A DNA stretch of 64,000 bases, taken from contig JAGBNF010000011.1 in NCBI GenBank assembly GCA_017634555.1, positions 62,001 through 126,000 of the forward strand. The letters are read 5' to 3'. The notes under the pieces were generated by a model that worked only from the letters and a program-made list of their open reading frames with translations, was not told the origin of the DNA and did no database searches. Positions 43,562 to 50,866 of the stretch are shown piece after piece; the first letter of the stretch is position 1, and the number at the start of each line of letters is the position of its first letter. The position numbers and the translations under genes are program-made. This DNA is from Eubacterium sp. Lineage in GTDB: Bacteria > Bacillota > Clostridia > Lachnospirales > Lachnospiraceae.

Positions 43562-44023
43562 ATGAGTTTGCAATTCTTAAAGGCAGGCACCGCTGATGTG
43601 TTGACGTTGAACGGAATATCAAAGCGTGCATTTGACAGCGATATTCTGATTGGAGCAGTATCAACAGGCGGACCTCCGGGATATATGTCAGTACCATTTC
43701 ATACGAAGATGGCAAGACAGGGGCATCTGTATAAATTAATAGATGAAAGACTGATCGTTGGCGGAGCAATCCTGTTTTTGGAAAATGATGTATTGAATAT
43801 AGGCAGGATTTTCGTTGCGCCGGAACATTTTCGCAAAGGATATGGACTATTCATGATGAGGGAGATAGAGGAGATGTTTTCTGAGGTAAAGGAGATTACT
43901 CTTGATACACCAGTCTGGAATGTCAGAACAAATGCGTTCTATTCTAAGCTTGGCTACAAGGAAATAAAGCGTGATAAAGAGTTTGTATTTTATTCAAAAC
44001 GTCTCGGATCGGAATCAACTTAA
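43562..44023 (+). CDS. GNAT-family N-acetyltransferase
   Basis: 153 residues with the GNAT core: RIFVAPEHFRKGYGLFMMREIEE holds the acetyl-CoA-binding V..(R)kGyG loop, and AFYSKLGYKEIKRDKEFVFYSK is the C-terminal part. Substrate unknown. ATG 43562 is preceded by AGGAGAGG; the open frame extends seven codons upstream into the regulator gene, but that start has no ribosome site. Probably co-transcribed with the XRE regulator and followed by a strong terminator. Confidence 0.88.
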   Translation: MSLQFLKAGTADVLTLNGISKRAFDSDILIGAVSTGGPPGYMSVPFHTKMARQGHLYKLIDERLIVGGAILFLENDVLNIGRIFVAPEHFRKGYGLFMMREIEEMFSEVKEITLDTPVWNVRTNAFYSKLGYKEIKRDKEFVFYSKRLGSEST

Positions 44024-44031
44024 TAGAGTTA

Positions 44032-44078
44032 AAACAGCACCGTTTGATGAGGATTACTCATCGGCGGTGCTGTTTTTA
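44032..44078 (+). terminator. Terminator after the XRE-GNAT pair
   Basis: AACAGCACCG-ttt-GATGAG pairs with CTCATC-gg-CGGTGCTGTT and continues into TTTTTA. Confidence 0.88.
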
Positions 44079-44201
44079 TGGTATAGGTACAACCCATACT
44101 ACCGGTATGGGAAAATACCCGCATAATTATATTATCAGTATATTTACCGCCATTATCGTCTGTCTTATAATATTTCTATCATCATTAAAGGAAGATGCGA
44201 T

Positions 44202-44270
44202 ATGGATATAAACATTGCGGAAAATATACGGTCTTACAGGAAACAGCATGGACTGACTGGGAAAAAGTAG
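44202..44270 (+). pseudogene. Remnant of an XRE-family regulator gene
   Basis: ATG 44202, behind AAAGGAAG, opens MDINIAENIRSYRKQHGLTG and stops at 44268 after 22 codons. This is the typical first helix pair of an XRE helix-turn-helix, cut off exactly where T(Q)EQLA would follow, so the rest of the gene has been deleted. Confidence 0.55.
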
Positions 44271-44274
44271 AAGA

Positions 44275-44406
44275 ATGTGTAACAACGGAATCGTTGTGAC
44301 TGATCTGAAGGAATATGATTACGATCTCAGCGGTGGCTTCAATTCACTTGATCACAGTGGTTTTCCTCTTTCCATGATCATTCAGGGAAGGAAAATAGAT
44401 AAATAA
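44275..44406 (+). pseudogene. Short frame, probable 3' remnant of an unidentified gene
   Basis: 43 codons from ATG 44275, with ITS core VVTDLKEYDYDLSGGFNSLD and end FPLSMIIQGRKIDK. No ribosome site is seen. The composition looks coding, and its place directly after the XRE remnant suggests the far side of the same deletion or the tail of another lost gene. Family not recognised. Confidence 0.3.
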
Positions 44407-44460
44407 ACGGTGATGGATAACAAAGGCAAAAAGTAAGATTGATTGGGAGGAGGAGAAGGA

Positions 44461-44651
44461 TGGAAAATGCAATTTATGAATGGCTGATGGATGAAAAAAC
44501 TCCGGAGGTTAGGCTCAGAACTCTGAAGGAATATAAGAAACTGTCGGATGATGATGAAAGTGTCGCCCAGTGCAAAAATGAACTGCTTCAGAGCAAAGTA
44601 TATGAGCGGGGGCTGAAAAAGCTAAAGAAGAATAAGGCGTGGGACAAGTAG
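44461..44651 (+). CDS. Small protein, possibly truncated N-terminus of a terpene-cyclase/prenyltransferase-like protein
   Basis: 63 residues from ATG 44461 with a very strong GGAGGAGG ribosome site. The sequence YEWLMDEKTPEVRLRTLKEY resembles the first helices (W.ll....pavRyrtL.el) of larger alpha-helical toroid-like proteins found in this order, but it stops after about 60 residues. Translation probably occurs; its stop lies just before the AGGAGG of the phosphotransferase gene. Truncation is inferred from the resemblance only. Confidence 0.45.
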
Positions 44652-44662
44652 GAGGAATTTGG

Positions 44663-45655
44663 TTGAATAGAATTATAGAACAAGTGAAACAATGTTTTGA
44701 TATTGAAGACTGTACATTCATTCCGGTGTGCGGTCATGAAGGCGGTCGTAACAGTATTATGATCGTCAGCAGGAACGGGGATAAACAGTATATTCTTCGA
44801 GTTTCTGATCTTAGTGATCGAACTGAGAAGGATTATCTTGCAGAAACAGAGTATATTCATTACCTGGCTGAGAATGGTGCGCCTGTGGCGGATGTAATTC
44901 CATCGGTTCAGGGTAGACTGGTGGAACGCATTGAAGTATATGACAAAGAGATTTTTGTCAGTCTGTTTGCTTATGCTAAGGGAATGCTGATTGCGGATAA
45001 CGGCTACCGTTACAGGGATGGTGCATCACTGGACGAATACTTCTATAACACAGGCAAAGCATTGGGAGCAATTCATAGACTGTCCAAGGAATATGAGCCT
45101 GAACATACTCGTCAGGATTACTTCGATAAATACAATATGACATATCTGGATCAACTGATTCCGGATGAATATAGTGAACTGAAGGCAGCTATCGCCAAGC
45201 GTCTGGATGAATTCCTTGCGCTTCCTAAGAATAAAGACATCTATGGTCTGGTTCACTTTGATTACAGCGATGGCAATTACCATGTCGATATGAATACAGG
45301 GGAGATTAAGGTGTTTGACTTTGATAACTGTATGAACTGCTGGTATATGTTTGACCTTGCTAATCTCTGGATTCATAACGAAGGCTGGACATGGCAGGAA
45401 GCTGACCCGGGCAAGAGATTTGCTCTGATGCAGCAATGCTTCGACTGTCAGTTGCAGGGATATAAATCCGAAACGGAAGTTCCGGAGGAGATGCTTGAAA
45501 AACTTCCACTGTTCATTGACATGGTACTGATTGAGAATATCGTGGATGAATTTGAATGTGCCATCCGTGAAGGTGAAGAGCTTGATTATGAAGATATCGA
45601 GGATGCAGCACAGAACCTCATCGAAGCGATACCATATGCAGGTTTTGGAGGATAA
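44663..45655 (+). CDS. Aminoglycoside-phosphotransferase-family kinase
   Basis: 330 residues of the APH/choline-kinase fold. Brenner motif LVHFDYSDGNYHVD (H.D....N) gives the catalytic Asp, and VFDFDNCMNC the metal-binding DFD. An N-lobe with YILRVSDLSDR precedes these. Such enzymes phosphorylate small molecules, sometimes drugs; no substrate can be deduced. The start is TTG 44663, seven bases after a perfect AGGAGG at 44650-44655 (MNRIIEQVKQ); the longer frame reads through this site. Confidence 0.9.
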   Translation: MNRIIEQVKQCFDIEDCTFIPVCGHEGGRNSIMIVSRNGDKQYILRVSDLSDRTEKDYLAETEYIHYLAENGAPVADVIPSVQGRLVERIEVYDKEIFVSLFAYAKGMLIADNGYRYRDGASLDEYFYNTGKALGAIHRLSKEYEPEHTRQDYFDKYNMTYLDQLIPDEYSELKAAIAKRLDEFLALPKNKDIYGLVHFDYSDGNYHVDMNTGEIKVFDFDNCMNCWYMFDLANLWIHNEGWTWQEADPGKRFALMQQCFDCQLQGYKSETEVPEEMLEKLPLFIDMVLIENIVDEFECAIREGEELDYEDIEDAAQNLIEAIPYAGFGG

Positions 45656-45660
45656 ATAAA

Positions 45661-45975
45661 ATGCAGATATATTTGGGAGCGGCATTACTGGTAATAGTTA
45701 TGATCTTAAGCGTTCTTCTGATATGTGGTCTGCCCCTCGGGGAGCTGACTATGGGTGGGAGATATAAAGTGTGGCCCCCCGAAGATGCGAGGACTTGCAG
45801 TAAGCCAATTGGTTGTTCAGGGCTTTGCACTATATATCATTCTTGCGGGAGGAAGGATACTTCCCGTATTTATATCGAATAAGGCTACAAGAATTGCATG
45901 TGTATAATGACGCCCATGTCCTTGGCTGAGGCAATCTGTTTTACAATTACGGCAATAAGCTTAATAGAAACATAA
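45661..45975 (+). pseudogene. Frameshifted gene for a small membrane protein
   Basis: The first frame (from ATG 45661) encodes a hydrophobic helix and GLPLGELTMGGRYKVWP, then changes character right after a run of six C (45775-45780). In the +1 frame the protein continues sensibly as MRGLAVSQLVVQGFALYIIL and GGRILPVFISNKATRIACV. After its stop, the original frame resumes with MTPMSLAEAICFTITAISLI to a stop at 45973. The three pieces read as one ~120-residue membrane protein broken by a homopolymer frameshift and a second lesion. A sequencing error in the C run is possible for the first. Confidence 0.65.
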
Positions 45976-45996
45976 ATTTAAAGGATGGTTACACGA

Positions 45997-46674
45997 ATGG
46001 AACTTAAGAGATTAACAGAACATATTTGGTATATGCCATATGAGACCGAAAGAGACCGCCCAAATCTTGGATATATCCGGGGGGAACGCTGGAGCCTTGC
46101 AGTCGATGCAGGACATTCGGAAGCACATACCAAAGAATTCTATGAACTTCTGGAAAAGGAAAATCTTCCTCTTCCAAGTATAACGGTTCTTACACACTGG
46201 CATTGGGATCACACCTTTGGAATGCATGCCGTTAATGGACTGTGTATAGCAAATGAATTGACTGATAAGCACCTGATGCAGTGGAAGGAGAAAATAGAGA
46301 ATAACGGTACGGATGAATTCTTCTCACTCAGTGAAAGCATCAGATGCGAATATAAGGAAAATGATAAGGTTATTGTCAAGACTGCAGATATGACATTTTC
46401 AGGAGAAATGACGTTGAATCTCGGAGACGTAACGGTAAAGCTTATTCAGGCAGAGTCACCGCATACGGATGATTCTACACTTGTTTATGTATGTGAAGAC
46501 AAAACACTGTTTCTCGGAGACTCTACCTGTCAGGAATTCAGTACCGGAATTAAGAATAAGACACTTTGCAAAAAACTATACGATACTATCAAGGATATCA
46601 ATCCGGAAATCTGTCTTGAGGGACATTGGACATCGACGGATACAGAGGATTCTTTGTCTGATCTGATGCAATAA
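45997..46674 (+). CDS. Metallo-beta-lactamase-fold hydrolase
   Basis: 225 residues. The metal site is complete: THWHWDHTFGMHA gives H.H.DH, ESPHTDD the third-position His, LFLGDST the bridging Asp and LEGHWTS the last His. The fold includes glyoxalase II-like and other hydrolases; the substrate is not clear. ATG 45997 (MELKRLTEHIWYM) follows AAAGGA by about 11 bases; ATG 45985, four codons earlier, is an alternative. Confidence 0.88.
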   Translation: MELKRLTEHIWYMPYETERDRPNLGYIRGERWSLAVDAGHSEAHTKEFYELLEKENLPLPSITVLTHWHWDHTFGMHAVNGLCIANELTDKHLMQWKEKIENNGTDEFFSLSESIRCEYKENDKVIVKTADMTFSGEMTLNLGDVTVKLIQAESPHTDDSTLVYVCEDKTLFLGDSTCQEFSTGIKNKTLCKKLYDTIKDINPEICLEGHWTSTDTEDSLSDLMQ

Positions 46675-46710
46675 TGTTATGGTATATAGATTGAGGAGCA
46701 GGAATAGAAT

Positions 46711-47484
46711 ATGAATTATTTTGTTGAAGGTTTACAGGGAAGCGGAAAGAGTACCCTGGTCGGAAAATTGTCGGATAAACATCCGGATTATAATGTGTTT
46801 CGTGAAGGCGATTATAATCCCGTAGAACTGGCCTGGTGTTCTTATGTTTCGGAGGATAATTATCCTTCCATTCTGGAAAAATATGATGATATAAAAAATG
46901 AACTGACATTGAAAAGTCACGCGGAAGACGGGCATGTGATCATCTGCTACACACAGATAATCACGGATATTCCGGGATTCCACAAGGATCTGGAGCAATA
47001 CGAGATTTACAATAATCGTATATCCCGCGATGACTTTAAGAGTATTATTCTGAAGCGCTATTCTGACTGGAATACAGATAATAACATTTTTGAATGCTCG
47101 CTTTTTCAGAATATAGTAGAGGATATGATACTGTTTCAGAATGCATCCGATGAGGAGATAATCGCGTTTTACAGAGAAATCAAAGATGTTCTGAGTGGAA
47201 GGGATTATCATATAGAATACCTTATGAGTGAGGATGTACGTTCGAATATCAATGTGATCAGAAAAGAAAGATCGGATGATCAGGGAAATGAACTTTGGTT
47301 TCCTCTGATGCTTAAGTATTTTAACGAATCACCATTTGCAAAGATAAACGGATTATCCGGTGAAGAAGATATGCTTTCTCACTTCTGTCACAGACAGGAA
47401 TTGGAAATCAAAATTTGCAGGGAGATTTTTTCCGACAGATATACTATACTTAAGTCTAAGTCCTACAGAGATGAGGACATATAA
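46711..47484 (+). CDS. P-loop kinase-like protein
   Basis: 257 residues. The start MNYFVEGLQGSGKSTLVGKL contains a Walker A motif (GLQGSGKST, residues 7-15) as in nucleotide or small-molecule kinases. Further on, VIICYTQIITDIPGF may hold the Walker B strand, and C-terminal conserved blocks ERSDDQG and KYFNESPFAK are present. It resembles 'hypothetical P-loop' proteins of Lachnospiraceae; no substrate is known. GGAG lies upstream of the ATG. Confidence 0.75.
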   Translation: MNYFVEGLQGSGKSTLVGKLSDKHPDYNVFREGDYNPVELAWCSYVSEDNYPSILEKYDDIKNELTLKSHAEDGHVIICYTQIITDIPGFHKDLEQYEIYNNRISRDDFKSIILKRYSDWNTDNNIFECSLFQNIVEDMILFQNASDEEIIAFYREIKDVLSGRDYHIEYLMSEDVRSNINVIRKERSDDQGNELWFPLMLKYFNESPFAKINGLSGEEDMLSHFCHRQELEIKICREIFSDRYTILKSKSYRDEDI

Positions 47485-47520
47485 ACTAAGTAAACATATG
47501 ATGGAGGACAGGGGAAAATT

Positions 47521-48615
47521 ATGGTTTTACTTGTTGTAGATACACAGAAGGGATGTTTTAACGAAGACCTATATTTGTTTGATACTGTAAGAAAAAATAT
47601 CAAACAGTTAATTGCTTTAGCGAGAGGGAATAATGTCGAGGTTCTCTATGTCCAGCATGACGATGGTCCGGGAACTGATCTGGATAAGAATGCGGATAAT
47701 TATGAGATATATGAGGAATTTGCTCCGACAAAAGATGAGAAGCGTTTTGAAAAAAATGTAAACAGTGCGTTTCATCCTATGACAGGATTAACTGATTACT
47801 TAAATTCTAAGGGTGAAAAAGATATTTTAACCATCGGTGTATCAACAGATTATTGTATGGATGCGACCATAAAAGGCGGATTTGAAAGAGGCTTCAACAT
47901 GATCGTTCCTGCATACACAAACTCAACCTATGATAATCCTTATTTTGATAGGGAAACTGCCTACAAGTACTTTAATGAATTTATGTGGCCGAAGAGGTAT
48001 GCAAAATGTATATCTTTTGATGAAGCTGTGAAAATGATACAGAATTATAAGGCAGAGGATACTTCTTATGGAATCGAGCCTTGCGGTACACTTGAGATTG
48101 AAACGGACAGACTGCTGCTTCGTCAGTTTAAGCTTTCTGATGCGGAGTCGGCGTGCAAAAACTGGGCGGGATGTTATGAGGTTCAGAATGAGTACGGAGA
48201 ACCAACCTATGATACCCCTGAAGCTGCAAAGGAACTTCTGGAGAAATATATCAAAGGATATAAGAACGGTTTTTATTACAGATGGGCTGTAATAGAAAAA
48301 GGATCAGGAGAGTGTATCGGACAGGTGGCATATTTCCTGGTTGATACTCATAATAATTTTGGAGAGGTAGAGTACTGTATAGGTACTGAGTATCAGGGCA
48401 AGGGCTATGCAACAGAAGCAACAAAAGCAGTGATTGACTACGGTTTCGATAAGATACATTTTCATAAGGTTCAGATATGTGTCAGACCTGCCAATATAAA
48501 GTCTAAGAAGGTTATTGAGAAATGTGGATTTGAGTATGAAGGTACACTCAGAGACTACTTCTTTATAGACGGTAAATATGAAGGCAGAATGTATTTTTCT
48601 AAATTAAAGAATTAA
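47521..48615 (+). CDS. Isochorismatase-family cysteine hydrolase fused to a RimJ/RimL-type GNAT acetyltransferase
   Basis: 364 residues in two domains. Residues 1-180 are a cysteine hydrolase with the Asp7-Lys78-Cys112 triad (VVDTQKGCF, RFEKNV, IGVSTDYCMDAT), related to nicotinamidases. Residues 190-364 are a GNAT of the RimJ/RimL type (IETDRLLLRQFKLSD, EVEYCIGTEYQGKGYATEA, VRPANIKSKKVIEKCGFEYEG). One could release an amine or acid that the other acetylates, but this is speculative. No stop or frame change lies between the parts, so the fusion is real in this sequence. AGGGG precedes the ATG. Confidence 0.88.
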   Translation: MVLLVVDTQKGCFNEDLYLFDTVRKNIKQLIALARGNNVEVLYVQHDDGPGTDLDKNADNYEIYEEFAPTKDEKRFEKNVNSAFHPMTGLTDYLNSKGEKDILTIGVSTDYCMDATIKGGFERGFNMIVPAYTNSTYDNPYFDRETAYKYFNEFMWPKRYAKCISFDEAVKMIQNYKAEDTSYGIEPCGTLEIETDRLLLRQFKLSDAESACKNWAGCYEVQNEYGEPTYDTPEAAKELLEKYIKGYKNGFYYRWAVIEKGSGECIGQVAYFLVDTHNNFGEVEYCIGTEYQGKGYATEATKAVIDYGFDKIHFHKVQICVRPANIKSKKVIEKCGFEYEGTLRDYFFIDGKYEGRMYFSKLKN

Positions 48616-48630
48616 AAAAGAGAGGCAGGA

Positions 48631-48708
48631 ATGGAAAAACAGCTTCCGGAATATTTTGAGAGAGAACTTGGGAATAAGCTGATTGCATTTGTTGCTAGGG
48701 CAGAGTGA
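48631..48708 (+). CDS. Very short ORF with ribosome site, possible remnant
   Basis: ATG 48631 with GAGAGG upstream encodes 25 residues (MEKQLPEYFERELGNKLIAF and five more), ending seven bases before the next start. It may be a translated small peptide or the N-terminus of a deleted gene. It is too short for an ordinary gene call. Confidence 0.35.
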   Translation: MEKQLPEYFERELGNKLIAFVARAE

Positions 48709-48714
48709 GAGATT

Positions 48715-49752
48715 ATGTATAACGAATATTTAGAAAAAACGGAATATGTGGATTATGATGATGCGGGCATCAGAAATGTGGCAGAACATTTAAGAAATCA
48801 GGCACAGGATGAAGTTTCTCTTATAAGGGATACATTTTACTTTGTAAGAGATGAGATAAAGCATTCATGGGATGCACAGGACAGCCGTGTTACTGTTACA
48901 GCGAGCGATGCGCTCAGAGAAGGTGTTGGAATATGCTGGGCTAAGTCGAATCTTCTGGCAGCTCTCCTTCGTGCAAATGGGATTCCGGCAGGATTTTCCT
49001 ACCAGCGACTAACTCTCGGAGATACACCGGATACAGGGTTCTGTATTCATGCTATGAATACGGTTTATGTGAAGAGTCTTAACAAGTGGATAAGACTTGA
49101 TGCAAGAGGCAATAAGGAAGGCGTAAATGCTGAGTTTTCGGTAGAAGAGGAACAACTGGCATTTCAGATAAAATCTGAGGGAGAGATTGATTATCACGAT
49201 AATCATTCATATCCGGATAAGAGCCTTATGAAGGTTTTAAGAGAAAGCACTGATGCCATTGATATGTATCTTCATCATTTACCGGATCAGCTTTCTTATG
49301 ATGTAACATATAAGGTTGCAACCGTTGATGACATGGAACAGATGATGAGCAGTCGTCTTGAAATGCTCAGGGTGGTGAATGATCTGGATCTTGCTTATGA
49401 GTACAGTGATGAGATCGTCGAAAGCAGTATAGAATATTTTAAAAACGGAGATCATACCACTGTTCTTGCTATGGATGGAGACCGTGTTATAGGCTGTGCC
49501 ACAATGTGCTACATATATATCATGCCGACATTCTCACATCCTACAGGAAAGAGGGCACACCTAATGAATGTATATACCATGAAAGAGTGGCAGAGACACG
49601 GCATCGCAAAGAAAATGGTATCGATGCTGATGGACGAATCCCGTAAAAGAGGAGTCACAGAGGTCAGTCTTGATGCAACCGAGGAGGGACGCTTTCTTTA
49701 TAAAAATCTTGGCTTTGTTGATTCGACAGAAGGTATGGTATTCACAATGTGA
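48715..49752 (+). CDS. Transglutaminase-like domain fused to a GNAT acetyltransferase
   Basis: 345 residues. The N-terminal ~190 residues are a transglutaminase-like cysteine-protease fold with the Cys74-His112-Asp129 triad (GVGICWAKSNLLAALLRA, FCIHAMNTVYV, WIRLDARGN). From about residue 200 a GNAT domain follows (AHLMNVYTMKEWQRHGIAKKMV, EVSLDATEEGRFLYKNLGF). The previous large gene has the same plan, hydrolase then GNAT, from unrelated hydrolase families. Function unknown; amide-bond cleavage or transfer coupled to acetylation is possible. Confidence 0.88.
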   Translation: MYNEYLEKTEYVDYDDAGIRNVAEHLRNQAQDEVSLIRDTFYFVRDEIKHSWDAQDSRVTVTASDALREGVGICWAKSNLLAALLRANGIPAGFSYQRLTLGDTPDTGFCIHAMNTVYVKSLNKWIRLDARGNKEGVNAEFSVEEEQLAFQIKSEGEIDYHDNHSYPDKSLMKVLRESTDAIDMYLHHLPDQLSYDVTYKVATVDDMEQMMSSRLEMLRVVNDLDLAYEYSDEIVESSIEYFKNGDHTTVLAMDGDRVIGCATMCYIYIMPTFSHPTGKRAHLMNVYTMKEWQRHGIAKKMVSMLMDESRKRGVTEVSLDATEEGRFLYKNLGFVDSTEGMVFTM

Positions 49753-49779
49753 TTCTGTTACGGAACAAAAATATATAGA

Positions 49780-49820
49780 AGAAATCGGATATCTGATCTG
49801 GATATTCGGTTTCTTTTTTT
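49780..49820 (+). terminator. Terminator after the transglutaminase-GNAT gene
   Basis: AGAAATCGGATATC pairs (with G-T pairs) with GGATATTCGGTTTCT and runs into TTTTTTT. Confidence 0.75.
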
Positions 49821-49957
49821 GTTTGACACGAATAAGAAATTCTTAATGGTATCTTTTGATTATTCAGCAGCTTATGTAAAAGGTGATTTAAGATGTGAGG
49901 CATATAATATAGTCAGATAGGGTGGAAACATGGGATTGAATAAAAGGAGATAGGTAT

Positions 49958-50779
49958 ATGTATAAGAAAGGTTTAGTAACAATTATAGGATTAAGTTTAG
50001 GAATGGCAGCTGTGTTCGGCGGATGCGGTAAGTCGGAAAAGACGGTTGAGGTTGAAGCTGTAGATAAGGCCGAGACCGGTATGGTTGATGGTACAGCAAA
50101 AGAAACTATAGACATCACGGAAACAACAACAGAAGCAACAACGGAAACAATCAGCATTACTGAAAAAACGTCAGAGCTTTCTACAGAAAAGGCAGTAGAT
50201 GTAACTGCATTTGCTGATTTCATATCAGATCCGTATTCCTATGAATGGGAAAAAATCGGAAATCCTGAGCAGGTATTTAACTGGGATGGTTATCAGCTTA
50301 TAGAACTTGACGGAGACGATTCACCGGAGATGATAGTAACAAGCTTAAATGAGTGCAGTCCGACGGATGGTCTGCAGCATTATCTGGTACTTGATAATAC
50401 CGATAGCGGTCTCGTAATAAATGAGATGGCAGATGGAGTTGCATCAGCAGGTGGATATAGAGGAACACTGTATTATCTTCCAAACAGTTCGGTTATATAT
50501 GATATGTCTATCAGCGCACCGTACGGCGCTCCGGGCTTTACTCTGTATAAATCAGAGAACGGAAAGATCGAATATAAAGAGAGTGCATTCTTTGATCCGA
50601 ATCCGGAAGCAGGTGAAGAAGCTTTGGAGCAGGGTCAATGGTACTGGGGAAGCAATGTCGTAACTCAGGAGGAATATGACAGTAAGATAGATGAATTTAC
50701 AGATTCACAGTCAGGAATAGCATTTAATGAGATTCAGTATATGGATAAGGATTCTATGATGAAAGAATTGAACAAGTAA
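49958..50779 (+). CDS. Lipoprotein of unknown function
   Basis: 273 residues. The signal peptide ends at the lipobox VFGGC, so the protein is anchored outside the membrane. A low-complexity Thr/Glu linker (residues 50-80, TETTTEATTET type) leads to a ~190-residue folded domain (FNWDGYQLIELDGDDSPEMI, GGYRGTLYYLPNSSVIYDM) without a family that I recognise. The DGDDSPE stretch resembles Ca-binding or FG-GAP-like loops of other Lachnospiraceae lipoproteins. TATAAT at about 49910 suggests its own promoter. Confidence 0.8.
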   Translation: MYKKGLVTIIGLSLGMAAVFGGCGKSEKTVEVEAVDKAETGMVDGTAKETIDITETTTEATTETISITEKTSELSTEKAVDVTAFADFISDPYSYEWEKIGNPEQVFNWDGYQLIELDGDDSPEMIVTSLNECSPTDGLQHYLVLDNTDSGLVINEMADGVASAGGYRGTLYYLPNSSVIYDMSISAPYGAPGFTLYKSENGKIEYKESAFFDPNPEAGEEALEQGQWYWGSNVVTQEEYDSKIDEFTDSQSGIAFNEIQYMDKDSMMKELNK

Positions 50780-50787
50780 GTGTTTTT

Positions 50788-50818
50788 CTTTTCAAAACGT
50801 TTTCTTAAGTAGTATAAT
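50788..50818 (+). promoter_or_regulatory. Promoter with AAAACGTTTT palindrome ahead of second sensor-GGDEF gene
   Basis: TTTTCA (50789-50794) and TATAAT (50813-50818) frame an 18-base spacer. AAAACGTTTT (50794-50803), centred on CG like LacI-family operators, lies at the -35 side. The 11-mer CTTTTCAAAAC (50788-50798) also occurs before the paralogue at 40675. Confidence 0.5.
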
Positions 50819-50866
50819 AATATATATTGGGAAATGGGAGAATGTAATTCTTTTTGGGGGTTACTT

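Noticed and set aside
50834..50866. ATG 50834 as start of the second sensor-GGDEF gene
   Set aside because: It gives a 11-residue extension not present in the paralogue, while ATG 50867 has a G-rich ribosome site.
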